A stretch of 64,000 nucleotides of DNA, taken from contig CAWIXH010000017.1 of NCBI GenBank assembly GCA_963839995.1, positions 124,001 through 188,000 of the forward strand. Direction: 5' to 3'. The notes beneath the pieces were generated by a model. That model was not told the DNA's origin and made no database searches. It was given only the letters and a program-made list of their open reading frames with translations. This document shows positions 43,132 to 51,659 of this stretch, in pieces (within the stretch, counting starts at the first letter, position 1; each line of letters starts with the position of its first letter). Both the position numbers and the translations under genes were made by a program. Source of the DNA: CAWIUB01 sp963839995 (GTDB lineage Bacteria > Actinomycetota > Actinomycetes > Mycobacteriales > Jatrophihabitantaceae).

Positions 43132-43827
43132 TCAGCTGATGATCGAGTCGAACAGCTGCCCGACGCCGTACGTGACCGCGGCCGCGAATGCGCCCAATAG
43201 GAGTTGCCGGACTCCGGAGAAGAGCCAGGTGCGCGTGGTGAACCGGGCCGTCAGCGCGCCCGCGCCGAACAGCGCGACGAGTGAGAGCACCGCGGACACG
43301 ACGACCCCCTTGGCGCCGAACAGGTAGGGCAGCAGCGGGACGAGTGCACCGACCGAGAAGGACAACAGCGAGGAAAATGCCGCCACCCACGGACTCGGCA
43401 GGGCTGTCGGATCGACCCCGAGTTCCTCCCGGGTGTGGATCTCGAGTGCCAGGTCGGGGTCGCGGGAGATCTGTTCGGCCACCTGACGCGCGAGCCCGGG
43501 CTCCACGCCGCGTTGCGCGTAGAGCTGAGTCAGTTCGTCCAGTTCGGCCGCGGAGTTCACCCGCAACTCGCGCCGCTCGATCGCGACCTCGGCATAGGTG
43601 AGCTCGTTCTGACTTTGCACCGAGATGTACTCGCCGGTCGCCATCGAGAACGCGCCGCCGACCAGTCCGGCCAGCCCCCCGAGTGCGACGGATCTCGCGC
43701 TGATGTCGGCGCCGGCTAGGCCGGCGATGAGGGCGAAGTTGGAGACGAGACCGTCCATCATCCCGAACACCGTTGGGCGCAACCAGCCTCCGGACACGTC
43801 ACGGTGCTGGTGATGGACTTCGGTCAC
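43132..43827 (-). CDS. VIT1/CCC1-family iron/manganese transporter-like protein
   Basis: A 231-residue membrane protein. The first helix pair carries the family motif GMMDGLVSNFALIAGLAGA (about 22-40), then MATGEYISVQSQNE (about 62-75), a cytoplasmic helical region rich in Glu (about 75-140) that binds metal in plant VIT1, and three more helices. Relatives move Fe2+ or Mn2+. The GTG overlaps the lgt stop (GTGA), an unusual partner for Lgt. Metal specificity is not visible. Confidence 0.86.
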   Translation of the reverse strand: MTEVHHQHRDVSGGWLRPTVFGMMDGLVSNFALIAGLAGADISARSVALGGLAGLVGGAFSMATGEYISVQSQNELTYAEVAIERRELRVNSAAELDELTQLYAQRGVEPGLARQVAEQISRDPDLALEIHTREELGVDPTALPSPWVAAFSSLLSFSVGALVPLLPYLFGAKGVVVSAVLSLVALFGAGALTARFTTRTWLFSGVRQLLLGAFAAAVTYGVGQLFDSIIS

Positions 43828-44741
43828 GTTGTCTCGACCTCTGCGTCATCCTTGTCCGCGGGCGCGGCCGGTGGTTCGGCCGGATGCGCACGCGACCCGG
43901 TGTAGAGCGACTCGTCCGGCTGGTCGCGGTGCCTGATGAACCACGCCAGAGCGCCGACGAAGACGATCAGCGAGGCCCACTCGTTCACGCGCAGACCCAG
44001 GAAGCGGTGGGCGAAATCCGAGCGCAGCGCCTCGATCCAGAACCGGCCCGCCGTATAGCCCATGGCGTACAGCGCGAACGTGTTGCCGCGGCCTAGCGTC
44101 CAGCGGCGCGCTGCCCAGACGAGCGCGAACGCGAGCGCGAAATCCCACAGCGACTCGTACAGGAACGTCGGCTGGAAATAGCCGAGCGTGGTGGTGCCGC
44201 CGGCACCATCGCAGGAGACGGCGTGACCCGCGGTCAAATCGAAGCAGTGGATTTGCAGCCTCCACGGCACGCTTGTCGGCCCGCCGTAGAGCTCGTTGTT
44301 GAACCAGTTGCCCCAGCGGCCGATGCCCTGCGCGACAGCCACGCCGGGGATCGCAGCATCGGCGAACGCGGTGAGCCGGATCTGCTTGCGCCGGCAGCCG
44401 ATCCATGCACCGAGAACACCCAGCGCGATCGCACCCCAGATGCCGAGGCCGCCGTCCCAGATCTTCAGCGCGTCGATGGGATGCTTGCCCTGGCCGAAGT
44501 ACTTCTCGCCGTCGGTGATGACGTGGTAGAGCCGGCCGCCGACGATGCCGAACGCGATTGCCCAGCCGGCCACGTCCCAGACGTCCTCGGCCCTCCCGCC
44601 CTTCGCGCGCCAGCGCCGCGACGCTACGGCGAGCGCGACCAGAACGCCCAGCACGATGCAGAAGGCGTACGCGCGCAACGGGATCGGCCCGACGTGCCAG
44701 ACCGCATGGATCGGGCTCGGGATCGCGGCGAGCGCATGCAC
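43824..44741 (-). CDS. lgt: Prolipoprotein diacylglyceryl transferase Lgt
   Basis: A 305-residue membrane enzyme that attaches diacylglycerol to the lipobox cysteine. It has VGPIPLRAYAFCIVLGVLVA (first helix), GGRLYHVITD (catalytic His-containing loop), GIGRWGNWFNNELYG (the invariant GRxGNxxNxE) and YESLWDF. About seven helices are followed by a Pro/Ala-rich cytoplasmic tail, common in actinobacteria. The GTG at 44741 matches the family start. It comes after trpA in the conserved trp-lgt order, but a plus-strand gene separates the two here. Confidence 0.94.
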   Translation of the reverse strand: MHALAAIPSPIHAVWHVGPIPLRAYAFCIVLGVLVALAVASRRWRAKGGRAEDVWDVAGWAIAFGIVGGRLYHVITDGEKYFGQGKHPIDALKIWDGGLGIWGAIALGVLGAWIGCRRKQIRLTAFADAAIPGVAVAQGIGRWGNWFNNELYGGPTSVPWRLQIHCFDLTAGHAVSCDGAGGTTTLGYFQPTFLYESLWDFALAFALVWAARRWTLGRGNTFALYAMGYTAGRFWIEALRSDFAHRFLGLRVNEWASLIVFVGALAWFIRHRDQPDESLYTGSRAHPAEPPAAPADKDDAEVETT

Positions 44742-44780
44742 TCCGCCACCGTAGACGAGGCGCCGATAGGGTTTCAGGAC

Positions 44781-45767
44781 ATGCCCACCGATCAGATCCG
44801 TGCCCTGGTGGTGACCGCCCACGGCGGAGGCGACGTGCTGCAGCTGCAGCAGCGTTCGCTGCCGGACCCCGGGCCCCTGGAGGTGCGGGTCGCGGTCGCA
44901 GCCTCGGGCGTCAATTTCATCGACGTCTATCAACGCGAAGGCGTCTATCCCATTACCCCGCCGTTCGTGCTCGGCAGTGAGGGGGCCGGATCGGTCGTCG
45001 CGGTCGGTGCGGAGGTGTCTGACGTCGCGGTCGGTGACACGGTGGCCTGGGCCAACGCACCGGGCAGTCACGCCAGTGAGGCCAACGTGCCCGCGGACCA
45101 GGCGGTGCCGGTTCCGCCGGAGGTCCCGGTCGAGGTTGCCGCCGCGGCCATGCTGCAAGGCATGACGGCGCATTACCTGGTCAACTCGACCTATGCCATA
45201 CAGGCGGGCGATGTGGCCCTGGTCCACGCCGCGGCGGGCGGGGTCGGGCAGCTGCTCGTGCAGATGGTCAAGGCTCGCGGGGGCCGGGTGATCGGCACGG
45301 TCTCCACCGCGGAGAAGGAGGCCAAGGTCCGTGCCATCGGTGCGGACGGGGTGATCCGATACACGTCGGTGTCCGATCTGGCAGCCGAGGTGCGCCGCGT
45401 CAACGGCGACGCGGGCGTGCAGGTCGCTTATGACGGCGTGGGCAGGTCGACGTTCGACGCCTCGCTGGCATCACTCACCCGGCGCGGGACGCTCGTCGTC
45501 TACGGAGCGTCGAGCGGGCAGGTGCCACCGTTTGATGTGCAACGGCTCAACTTGGGCGGCTCGCTATTCGTCACCCGGCCAACTCTTGCGCACTACATCT
45601 CGACTCGCGACGAACTGCTGTGGCGTGCAAGCGACGTCCTCAGCGCCGTTGCCGCCGGCAGGCTGCACGTGGAGATCGGTGGTCGGTATCCGCTCGGCGA
45701 AGCGGCCCGCGCCTACGACGACCTGGAGAACCGTCGGACCACCGGAAAGCTCCTGCTCGTCCCGTGA
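44781..45767 (+). CDS. NADPH:quinone oxidoreductase (Qor-like, MDR family)
   Basis: A 328-residue zinc-free medium-chain reductase. It has ASGVNFIDVYQREGVYP (about 40-56), FVLGSEGAGSVVAVG (about 60-74), the nucleotide-binding AAAGGVGQLLVQMVKARGGRVIGTVST (about 150-176) and LTRRGTLVVYGASSG. It reduces quinones or enones using NADPH. The ATG follows AGGAC and is divergent from lgt with 39 nt between starts. It interrupts the usual trpA-lgt adjacency on the opposite strand. Confidence 0.92.
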   Translation: MPTDQIRALVVTAHGGGDVLQLQQRSLPDPGPLEVRVAVAASGVNFIDVYQREGVYPITPPFVLGSEGAGSVVAVGAEVSDVAVGDTVAWANAPGSHASEANVPADQAVPVPPEVPVEVAAAAMLQGMTAHYLVNSTYAIQAGDVALVHAAAGGVGQLLVQMVKARGGRVIGTVSTAEKEAKVRAIGADGVIRYTSVSDLAAEVRRVNGDAGVQVAYDGVGRSTFDASLASLTRRGTLVVYGASSGQVPPFDVQRLNLGGSLFVTRPTLAHYISTRDELLWRASDVLSAVAAGRLHVEIGGRYPLGEAARAYDDLENRRTTGKLLLVP

Positions 45768-45769
45768 CT

Positions 45770-45830
45770 TGCCGTGTTGATCTGAACCGTTCGGTCGCTC
45801 AGCGACGGGAACCTTCAGATCAACACGGCA
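45770..45830. terminator. Bidirectional terminator between qor and trpA
   Basis: TGCCGTGTTGATCTGAA (45770-45786) and its exact complement (45814-45830) form a perfect 17-bp stem with a 27-nt loop. It fills the gap between convergent stops at 45767 and 45835. Confidence 0.85.
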
Positions 45831-45834
45831 GGTT

Positions 45835-46629
45835 TCAGCGGCGCACGCCGCCTGCCAGCTCGGCGGCAAGGGCCCGGACTGCCGCCACTCCAGCCGAGTC
45901 AGGCGAGTCGAGCAAGCGCCGCACGAACGCCGAGCCGACGATCACGCCGTCGGCGAACGCCGCCACCTCGGCCGCTTGGGGCGCGTTGGATATGCCGAGT
46001 CCGACGCATACCGGGATGTCCACGCCGGACGCCCGCACGCGAGCGACCAGGTCCGCTGCCGCGGCGTTCACCGAAGCGCGGACCCCGGTCACGCCCATCA
46101 TCGAGGCCGCGTAGACGAAGCCGCGACTGGCCCGCGCCGTCGCCGCGATCCGATCGGCCGTCGACGAGGGCGCGACGAGGAAGATCCGATCCAGGCCATG
46201 CTCTTCCGTGGCAGCTAGCCAGGGCGCTGCCTCGTCCGGGAGCAGATCCGGCGTGATCGCGCCAGATGCGCCCGCCGCAGTCAGGGCTGCGGCGAACCGG
46301 GCGACACCGTAGCGTTCGACCGGGTTCCAGTAGGTCATGACGACGGCAGCGGCTCCGGCGGACGACACCGCGGTCACGGCACGCAACACGTCCGGCATGC
46401 CGACACCCGCACGCACCGCCGGATCGACCGCCTGCTGAATCGTCGGCCCGTCCATGACGGGATCGCTGTACGGGACGCCGACCTCGACGGCGTCCGCGCC
46501 GCCCTCGACGAGAGCGAGCATCGCGGCGATCGACAGCTCGACGGACGGATACCCGACCGGCAGGTAGCCGACCAGCGCGGCGCGCCCGTCGGCACGCGCC
46601 TTCGCCAAGGCGACCGACAGGGCGCTCAC
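45835..46629 (-). CDS. trpA: Tryptophan synthase alpha chain
   Basis: A 264-residue TIM barrel that cleaves indole-3-glycerol phosphate to indole. The catalytic Glu49 is in AVEVGVPYSDP and the catalytic Asp60 in VMDGPTIQ; the flexible loop GVTGVRASV and the phosphate-binding GLGISNAPQ are also present. The GTG overlaps the trpB stop (GTGA), so the two subunits are coupled. It is the last gene of the trp cluster and is followed by a strong bidirectional terminator. Confidence 0.96.
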   Translation of the reverse strand: MSALSVALAKARADGRAALVGYLPVGYPSVELSIAAMLALVEGGADAVEVGVPYSDPVMDGPTIQQAVDPAVRAGVGMPDVLRAVTAVSSAGAAAVVMTYWNPVERYGVARFAAALTAAGASGAITPDLLPDEAAPWLAATEEHGLDRIFLVAPSSTADRIAATARASRGFVYAASMMGVTGVRASVNAAAADLVARVRASGVDIPVCVGLGISNAPQAAEVAAFADGVIVGSAFVRRLLDSPDSAGVAAVRALAAELAGGVRR

Positions 46630-47900
46630 GTAGTGAGCCCGTTCGGGGTCCCCGCGGAATCGTCACGCGTTCCAGGCGATTCCGTGGGGATGACCCCGAA
46701 GTACGCCGAGGCGGTCTCCACATCTTTGTCGCCGCGTCCGGAGAGGTTGACCAAGATCACCCCGGCTGGCCCCAGCTCGCGCCCTAGGTCAAGCGCACCA
46801 GCCAGGGCATGCGCCGACTCGATCGCCGGGATGATGCCTTCGGTGCGGCACAGCAGCGCGAACGCGTCCATGGCCTGCGCATCAGTGATCGGCCGGTACT
46901 CGGCCCGCCCGATGTCGTGCAGGTAGGAATGCTCCGGACCCACGCCCGGGTAATCCAGCCCCGCCGAGATCGAATGCGACTCGATCGTCTGCCCGTTCTC
47001 GTCCTGCAACAGGTACGAACGCGCACCGTGCAGGACGCCCGGCACTCCCCCGGTGATCGACGCCGCGTGCCGACCGGTGTCCACCCCGGCGCCGCCCGCC
47101 TCGAATCCCACGAGCCGCACGGAGGAATCCGGAATGAACGCGGCGAAGATGCCGATCGCGTTCGACCCCCCACCCACGCATGCGGCCACAACATCGGGCA
47201 GCCGGCCGACCCGCTCCAGCACTTGCTCGCGGGCCTCGTCACCGATCACTCGCTGGTACTCGCGCACCATCAGCGGGAACGGGTGCGGCCCGGCCACCGT
47301 CCCGAACACGTAGTTCGTCGTCTCGACGTTGGTGACCCAGTCGCGCATCGCCTCGTTGATCGCATCTTTCAAGGTCCGGGAACCAGTGGTCACCGTCACG
47401 ACCTTCGCGCCGAGCAGCCGCATCCGGGCGACGTTGAGTGCCTGCCGGCGGGTGTCCTCCTCGCCCATGTAGACGACACATTCCAGGCCCATCAGCGCCG
47501 CTGCGGTCGCTGTCGCGACGCCGTGCTGCCCCGCCCCGGTCTCGGCGATCACCCGCTTCTTGCCGATGCGTTTGGTCAGCAGTGCCTGGCCCAGCACGTT
47601 GTTGATCTTGTGTGAGCCGGTGTGGTTGAGGTCCTCACGTTTCAGCAGGACGCGTGCGCCGCCAGCGTCGGCACCGAACCGCAGCGCGTCGGTCAGCGGC
47701 GACGGACGTCCGGCGTAGTCGTGCAGCAACCGTTGCAGCTCGGCCCGGAACTGCGGGTCGGCCTGGGTGGCGTGGAACGCGGCGGTGAGCTCGTCGATCG
47801 CGGCGACGAGCGCCTCGGGGACGAACCGGCCGCCGTACGGGCCGAAGTGCCCGGTGAGGTCAGGGAACGCAGGGAGGGGGTCGACGGGATAAGCGGTCAT
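46626..47900 (-). CDS. trpB: Tryptophan synthase beta chain
   Basis: A 424-residue PLP enzyme joining indole and serine. The PLP lysine is in HTGSHKINNVLGQAL; the TGAGQHGVATA loop and the phosphate-binding GGGSNAIG are also clear. The ATG at 47898-47900 precedes the conserved FPDLTGHFGPYGGRFVPE. An upstream ATG at 47954 is in frame but has no ribosome site. A short open frame with one Trp codon lies just upstream (47942-47974). It follows trpC after about 85 nt. Confidence 0.95.
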   Translation of the reverse strand: MTAYPVDPLPAFPDLTGHFGPYGGRFVPEALVAAIDELTAAFHATQADPQFRAELQRLLHDYAGRPSPLTDALRFGADAGGARVLLKREDLNHTGSHKINNVLGQALLTKRIGKKRVIAETGAGQHGVATATAAALMGLECVVYMGEEDTRRQALNVARMRLLGAKVVTVTTGSRTLKDAINEAMRDWVTNVETTNYVFGTVAGPHPFPLMVREYQRVIGDEAREQVLERVGRLPDVVAACVGGGSNAIGIFAAFIPDSSVRLVGFEAGGAGVDTGRHAASITGGVPGVLHGARSYLLQDENGQTIESHSISAGLDYPGVGPEHSYLHDIGRAEYRPITDAQAMDAFALLCRTEGIIPAIESAHALAGALDLGRELGPAGVILVNLSGRGDKDVETASAYFGVIPTESPGTRDDSAGTPNGLTT

Positions 47901-47984
47901 GGCGGGGAGCTCCGATGCGGACGGGACAGGACGTATGGCCGTCAGCCCTGCCATCGATCGAGGAGCACCCGCATGGCCGTGAGC

Positions 47985-48806
47985 CTATCGCGACGCGCGC
48001 GGTGTCGCCGGGTGCGCGCCCGCGGTGACCAGTTCGGCGACTGCCGCGCGCGGATCATCCCTGGTTACGAGGCCTTCGCCGACCAGGACCGCGTCGGCAC
48101 CCGACGCCGCGTATTCGATCAGGTCCAGCGGACCGCGCACGCCTGACTCGGCGATCTTGACGACGTCCGTCGGCAGGCCGGGGGCGATCCGCTCGAACGC
48201 CGAGCGGTCGACCCGCAGGGTCCGCAGGTCACGGGCGTTGACACCGATGACCTTCGCCCCGGCATCGAGGGCGCGGGACGCCTCGTCCTCGGTGTGTACC
48301 TCGACCAGGGCCCTCATACCGAGCGACTCGACCCGCTCGCGCAGGCCGATAAGTGCGTTCTGCTCGAGCGCGCCGACGATGAGCAGCACGACGTCCGCGC
48401 CGTGGGCACGCGCCTCGTGCACCTGATACGAGCCGACCACGAAATCCTTTAGCAGCACCGGAATGTGCACCGCGGCACGCACCGCGTCGAGGTCGTCGAG
48501 CGATCCGCCGAAACGGCGCTGTTCGGTGAGCACGCTGATGATCCGCGCCCCGCCGGCTTCGTACTCGACCGCCAGGTCGGCTGGGTCGTTGATGGTCGCA
48601 AGAAGTCCCTTGGACGGGCTGCGCCGCTTGACCTCGCCGATCACTCCGACCCCGGGCTGGCGCAACGCGGCGAGCGCATCCAGCGCTCGCGGCATGTCGG
48701 ACGCGCGGGCCTTGACGTCGGCGAGCGGCACGGCCAGCTGACGGGCAGCGACGTCCGCGCGCACCCCGGCGACGATCTCGTCGAGAATGCTCGGGCCACT
48801 GCCCAC
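47985..48806 (-). CDS. trpC: Indole-3-glycerol phosphate synthase
   Basis: A 273-residue TIM barrel that closes CdRP to indole-3-glycerol phosphate. It has IGEVKRRSPSKG (catalytic Glu and Lys), VLLKDFVVGSYQV (catalytic Lys), VEVHTEDE, VIGVNARDLRTL and VKIAESGVRG. It is monofunctional, without a trpF domain. The GTG at 48806 is chosen from the family start SILDEIVAGVRADVAARQ. It lies between a two-component pair and trpB. The PRAI step is presumably done by PriA. Confidence 0.95.
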   Translation of the reverse strand: MGSGPSILDEIVAGVRADVAARQLAVPLADVKARASDMPRALDALAALRQPGVGVIGEVKRRSPSKGLLATINDPADLAVEYEAGGARIISVLTEQRRFGGSLDDLDAVRAAVHIPVLLKDFVVGSYQVHEARAHGADVVLLIVGALEQNALIGLRERVESLGMRALVEVHTEDEASRALDAGAKVIGVNARDLRTLRVDRSAFERIAPGLPTDVVKIAESGVRGPLDLIEYAASGADAVLVGEGLVTRDDPRAAVAELVTAGAHPATPRASR

Positions 48807-48900
48807 GTGGGTACCGCCTTCCCAGCTACAACGTGGATGAGTCGCATCGATGCTAACGAGCGCAGTCGCGCGGTCCGCCTCCGGGGTACGCCGGGCGAGC

Positions 48901-50316
48901 TCAGCGGGACACGTCGGCCGGAGGCAGCCGGATGCTGAACCGCGCCCCGCCTTCCGCTGCATGCCCGGCCTCGATGCCGCCGCCGATGCGCGTCACCAGC
49001 CCGTGCACGATGGCCAGGCCCAACCCGGTGCCGACCTGCCGCGCGCCGCGGTACCTGTCGTAGAGCGCGGACCGGTGGAACGCCACGGCGAGGTCGTCGT
49101 CGCTGAGCCCCGGGCCGCCGTCGCGGACCTCGACGAGCACTGCGAGCGGTTCGCGCCGCGCCGTTAGCACGATCGCAGCGCCGGACGGCGTCACCCGCAA
49201 CGCGTTGTCGAACAGCCCGTCCAAGGCCTGGCGCAGCCGGATCGCGTCGGTACGCGCGACGAGCGGCCACGGCTGCAGTTCGACGACGAACCGCACGCCC
49301 TCGCTGGCGCACCGGGCCGCCCAGACGTCCGCGGCCGAGCGCACGATCGGCGCGACGTCCACATCGGCGATGTCGACGCGGAAGTCCTGAGCGCCGAGCC
49401 GGGCGAGGTCGAGCAGGTCGGCGACCAGGCGCTCCAGACGTTGCGACTCGCCGACCATGATCGCGCCGACCTGCGCCGTCTGGTCCGGCGCGATGACGCC
49501 GTCGGCCAGTGATTCCGCATAGCCGGTGATCGCGGTCAACGGCGTGCGCAGGTCATGTGAGACGGACATCAGGAAGTCCCGCTGCCGCGCCTCGGAGTGC
49601 GCCAGGTTGACCGCGAGGGTGTTCACGGCGTCGGCGACGTCGGCCACCTCGGCCGGCCCCTCGGGCGGCACCGCTACGTCGCGGTATCCGCTGGCGAGGG
49701 CATGGGCCGCGTCCGCAGTGCGCCGCAGTGGGCGGGCCAGCCGCCAGGCGACCAACAGCCCCAAGCCGATCGCGATGGCCACCGCAATGAGCAGGGCGAT
49801 CAGCAGTCCGCGGATCGCCGCGTCGCCGAGCGCCACGGCGGCGGCGCGGCGCTGCACGAGGACCAGCCCGCCGGTCCGGGTGCCGCGTGCCTCGACCAGC
49901 ACGCGCTGCCCGTCGACCGCGCGCTGCGAGGAGACCGAACCGCCGGTCAGTACCGTGCTGATCTCGCCCGGCGTCAAGGCGTCGCGCGCGAAGCGGTTGT
50001 CGGCGCTCACGGCGCCAGCGCTGTTCATCGAGGCGAAATCGATGTCCAGGGCGCGCAGCAGCTGGCGGGCCCGCGCCTGGCCGGCCTGCGGGTTGACACC
50101 GATGTCCGCGGTTGCTTTCGCGGCGTCCGCCAGCTTGGACAGCGTTTGGCTGGCGGATCTCGCGTTCTGCTGCCGGATCCGGATCGCCGCGATGCCGCCC
50201 GCGACCAGCGCGGTGATGACGGCAACCGCCGTCGCCAGCAGTGAGATACGTAGAGCCAGCGAACCTCGCCGCGCCGTCACGGGCGGGCGGGCGGCCGGGT
50301 CAGTCGCGGGGCGCAT
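48901..50316 (-). CDS. Sensor histidine kinase (two-component pair 1)
   Basis: A 471-residue membrane kinase. It has a transmembrane helix at about 22-45, an extracytoplasmic domain of about 110 residues, a second helix at about 165-185, HAMP, then the HisKA H-box VSHDLRTPLTAITGYAESL, the N-box DNALRVT and the G-boxes DGGPGLSD and GTGLGLAIVHGL. The ATG lies inside the regulator gene's end (17-nt overlap), so the two are coupled. The signal is unknown. It stands between the Trp-associated membrane protein and trpC. Confidence 0.92.
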   Translation of the reverse strand: MRPATDPAARPPVTARRGSLALRISLLATAVAVITALVAGGIAAIRIRQQNARSASQTLSKLADAAKATADIGVNPQAGQARARQLLRALDIDFASMNSAGAVSADNRFARDALTPGEISTVLTGGSVSSQRAVDGQRVLVEARGTRTGGLVLVQRRAAAVALGDAAIRGLLIALLIAVAIAIGLGLLVAWRLARPLRRTADAAHALASGYRDVAVPPEGPAEVADVADAVNTLAVNLAHSEARQRDFLMSVSHDLRTPLTAITGYAESLADGVIAPDQTAQVGAIMVGESQRLERLVADLLDLARLGAQDFRVDIADVDVAPIVRSAADVWAARCASEGVRFVVELQPWPLVARTDAIRLRQALDGLFDNALRVTPSGAAIVLTARREPLAVLVEVRDGGPGLSDDDLAVAFHRSALYDRYRGARQVGTGLGLAIVHGLVTRIGGGIEAGHAAEGGARFSIRLPPADVSR

Positions 50317-51007
50317 CGACCGCGTACCCGACACCGCGCACGGTCCGCACCGGGCTCACCGCGCCGAGCTTCGCCCGGATCTGCGCGATGTGCACGTCGA
50401 CCGTACGGGTGCCAGACGTGGAGGCGTATCCCCATACGGCGCTGAGCAACTGTTCGCGGCTGAATACCCGACCAGGGCGTCGCATCAGGTAGGCCAGCAG
50501 GCCAAACTCGGTGGCGGTCAGGGCGATCTCGATGCCTTGTGCGAAGGCCCGCCGCGCGCCGAGGTCCAGCCGCACCTCGCCGACCTCGAGCGGACTGCCG
50601 GCATCGGGCACGCCGTGGACGCGGCGCAGCACGCCGGTGACCCGGGCCACCAGCTCGCGCGGCGAGAACGGCTTGGTGATGTAGTCATCGGCACCGAGTT
50701 CGAGCCCCACCACGCGGTCGACCTCGTCGTCGCGTGCGGTCACGAAGAGCACCGGCGTCCAGTCCTGCTCGGAGCGCAGCCGGCGGCATACCTCGATACC
50801 GTCCATGCCCGGCAGGCCGACGTCCAGGATGACGGCTGCCGGCCGCAGTTTGCGGATGGACGCGAGCGCCGGTTCACCGTCGCGCTCGACCTGGACGCCG
50901 TAGCCAGACCGCGCCAGGTACATGCGGATCAGGTCGGCGATGGCCGGCTCGTCCTCGACCACCAGCACGAGACCACGCGTCGCAGCTGTGGCGTCAACGG
51001 GCGGCAC
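50300..51007 (-). CDS. OmpR/PhoB-family response regulator (pair 1)
   Basis: A 235-residue regulator. The receiver has the acidic pair in VVEDEP, the phospho-Asp in VILDVGLPGMDG (about 60), the Thr in FVTARD and the Lys in ITKPFSP. The winged-helix DNA-binding domain runs from about 135 to the end, with LTATEFGLLAYLMRRPGRVFSREQLLSAVWG and RTVDVHIAQIRAKLG. The start is GTG at 51005-51007. It overlaps the kinase gene and sits inside the trp cluster; a role in trp control is not shown. Confidence 0.93.
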   Translation of the reverse strand: MPPVDATAATRGLVLVVEDEPAIADLIRMYLARSGYGVQVERDGEPALASIRKLRPAAVILDVGLPGMDGIEVCRRLRSEQDWTPVLFVTARDDEVDRVVGLELGADDYITKPFSPRELVARVTGVLRRVHGVPDAGSPLEVGEVRLDLGARRAFAQGIEIALTATEFGLLAYLMRRPGRVFSREQLLSAVWGYASTSGTRTVDVHIAQIRAKLGAVSPVRTVRGVGYAVDAPRD

Positions 51008-51053
51008 GCCTGGAATCTACGCATCTCGCCGGGCGAAGCTGGTCACCGGCATG

Positions 51054-51659
51054 TCAGGATTCGGTATGGGCGGTGGGGTCGTCGCCCCTGTCGAGGGCGT
51101 TCCACAGTGCCGCGTCGGCTTGGGCTCGCTCGGCCCGACTCTGGGTGGCGGGGGCTTCATAACGGTTGGACAGCGCGACCCAAGTGTGACCGCGCCACGT
51201 CGTCACCGCCCCGGCCGCGACCACGAGCAGGGCGGCGAGCAGGGCCAACACCGGCCACACCGCGTGGACGTGGACGCCTAACGGTTGCGAAGAGTCCAGG
51301 CCTATGCCGGAGTCCGCGTCACGCAACAGCGACAGGGCGCGCCCCGGGGAGACGGCGGCCAACTCGGCGATCGCGCGCCAGGCCAGCCCCAGGCCGGTCA
51401 GCACGACGAGCGCACCAACGACCCGCCGGGCGATTCCCCGCGTCGCCAGGATCGCCACGACGCCGGCGAGCGCGACCAGCGCCAGCGCGGACATCGCAGG
51501 CTCCAGGCTCCGGCCGCTGACATCGAGAACCCGATCGGCGAGTGGGCGCGGACGTGGTGCGCTGATCGTCTGCCAGGTCCGCCCGGCGAGCAGCAGGATG
51601 CCCGCAGCGCCCACGGTCTCGGCAACCAGCGCCAGCGTCAGCTGCCTGCGCCCGCTCAT
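51054..51659 (-). CDS. Trp biosynthesis-associated membrane protein
   Basis: A 201-residue protein with four hydrophobic segments (about 8-25, 55-73, 78-97, 130-152) and a charged tail. Its place directly after trpE, with a 4-base ATGA overlap, and its size and topology match the actinobacterial family linked to trp operons (the Rv1610 position). Its biochemical role is unknown. The W(Q)TISAPRP and LEPAMSALALVALAGVVAI segments are typical. Confidence 0.85.
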   Translation of the reverse strand: MSGRRQLTLALVAETVGAAGILLLAGRTWQTISAPRPRPLADRVLDVSGRSLEPAMSALALVALAGVVAILATRGIARRVVGALVVLTGLGLAWRAIAELAAVSPGRALSLLRDADSGIGLDSSQPLGVHVHAVWPVLALLAALLVVAAGAVTTWRGHTWVALSNRYEAPATQSRAERAQADAALWNALDRGDDPTAHTES

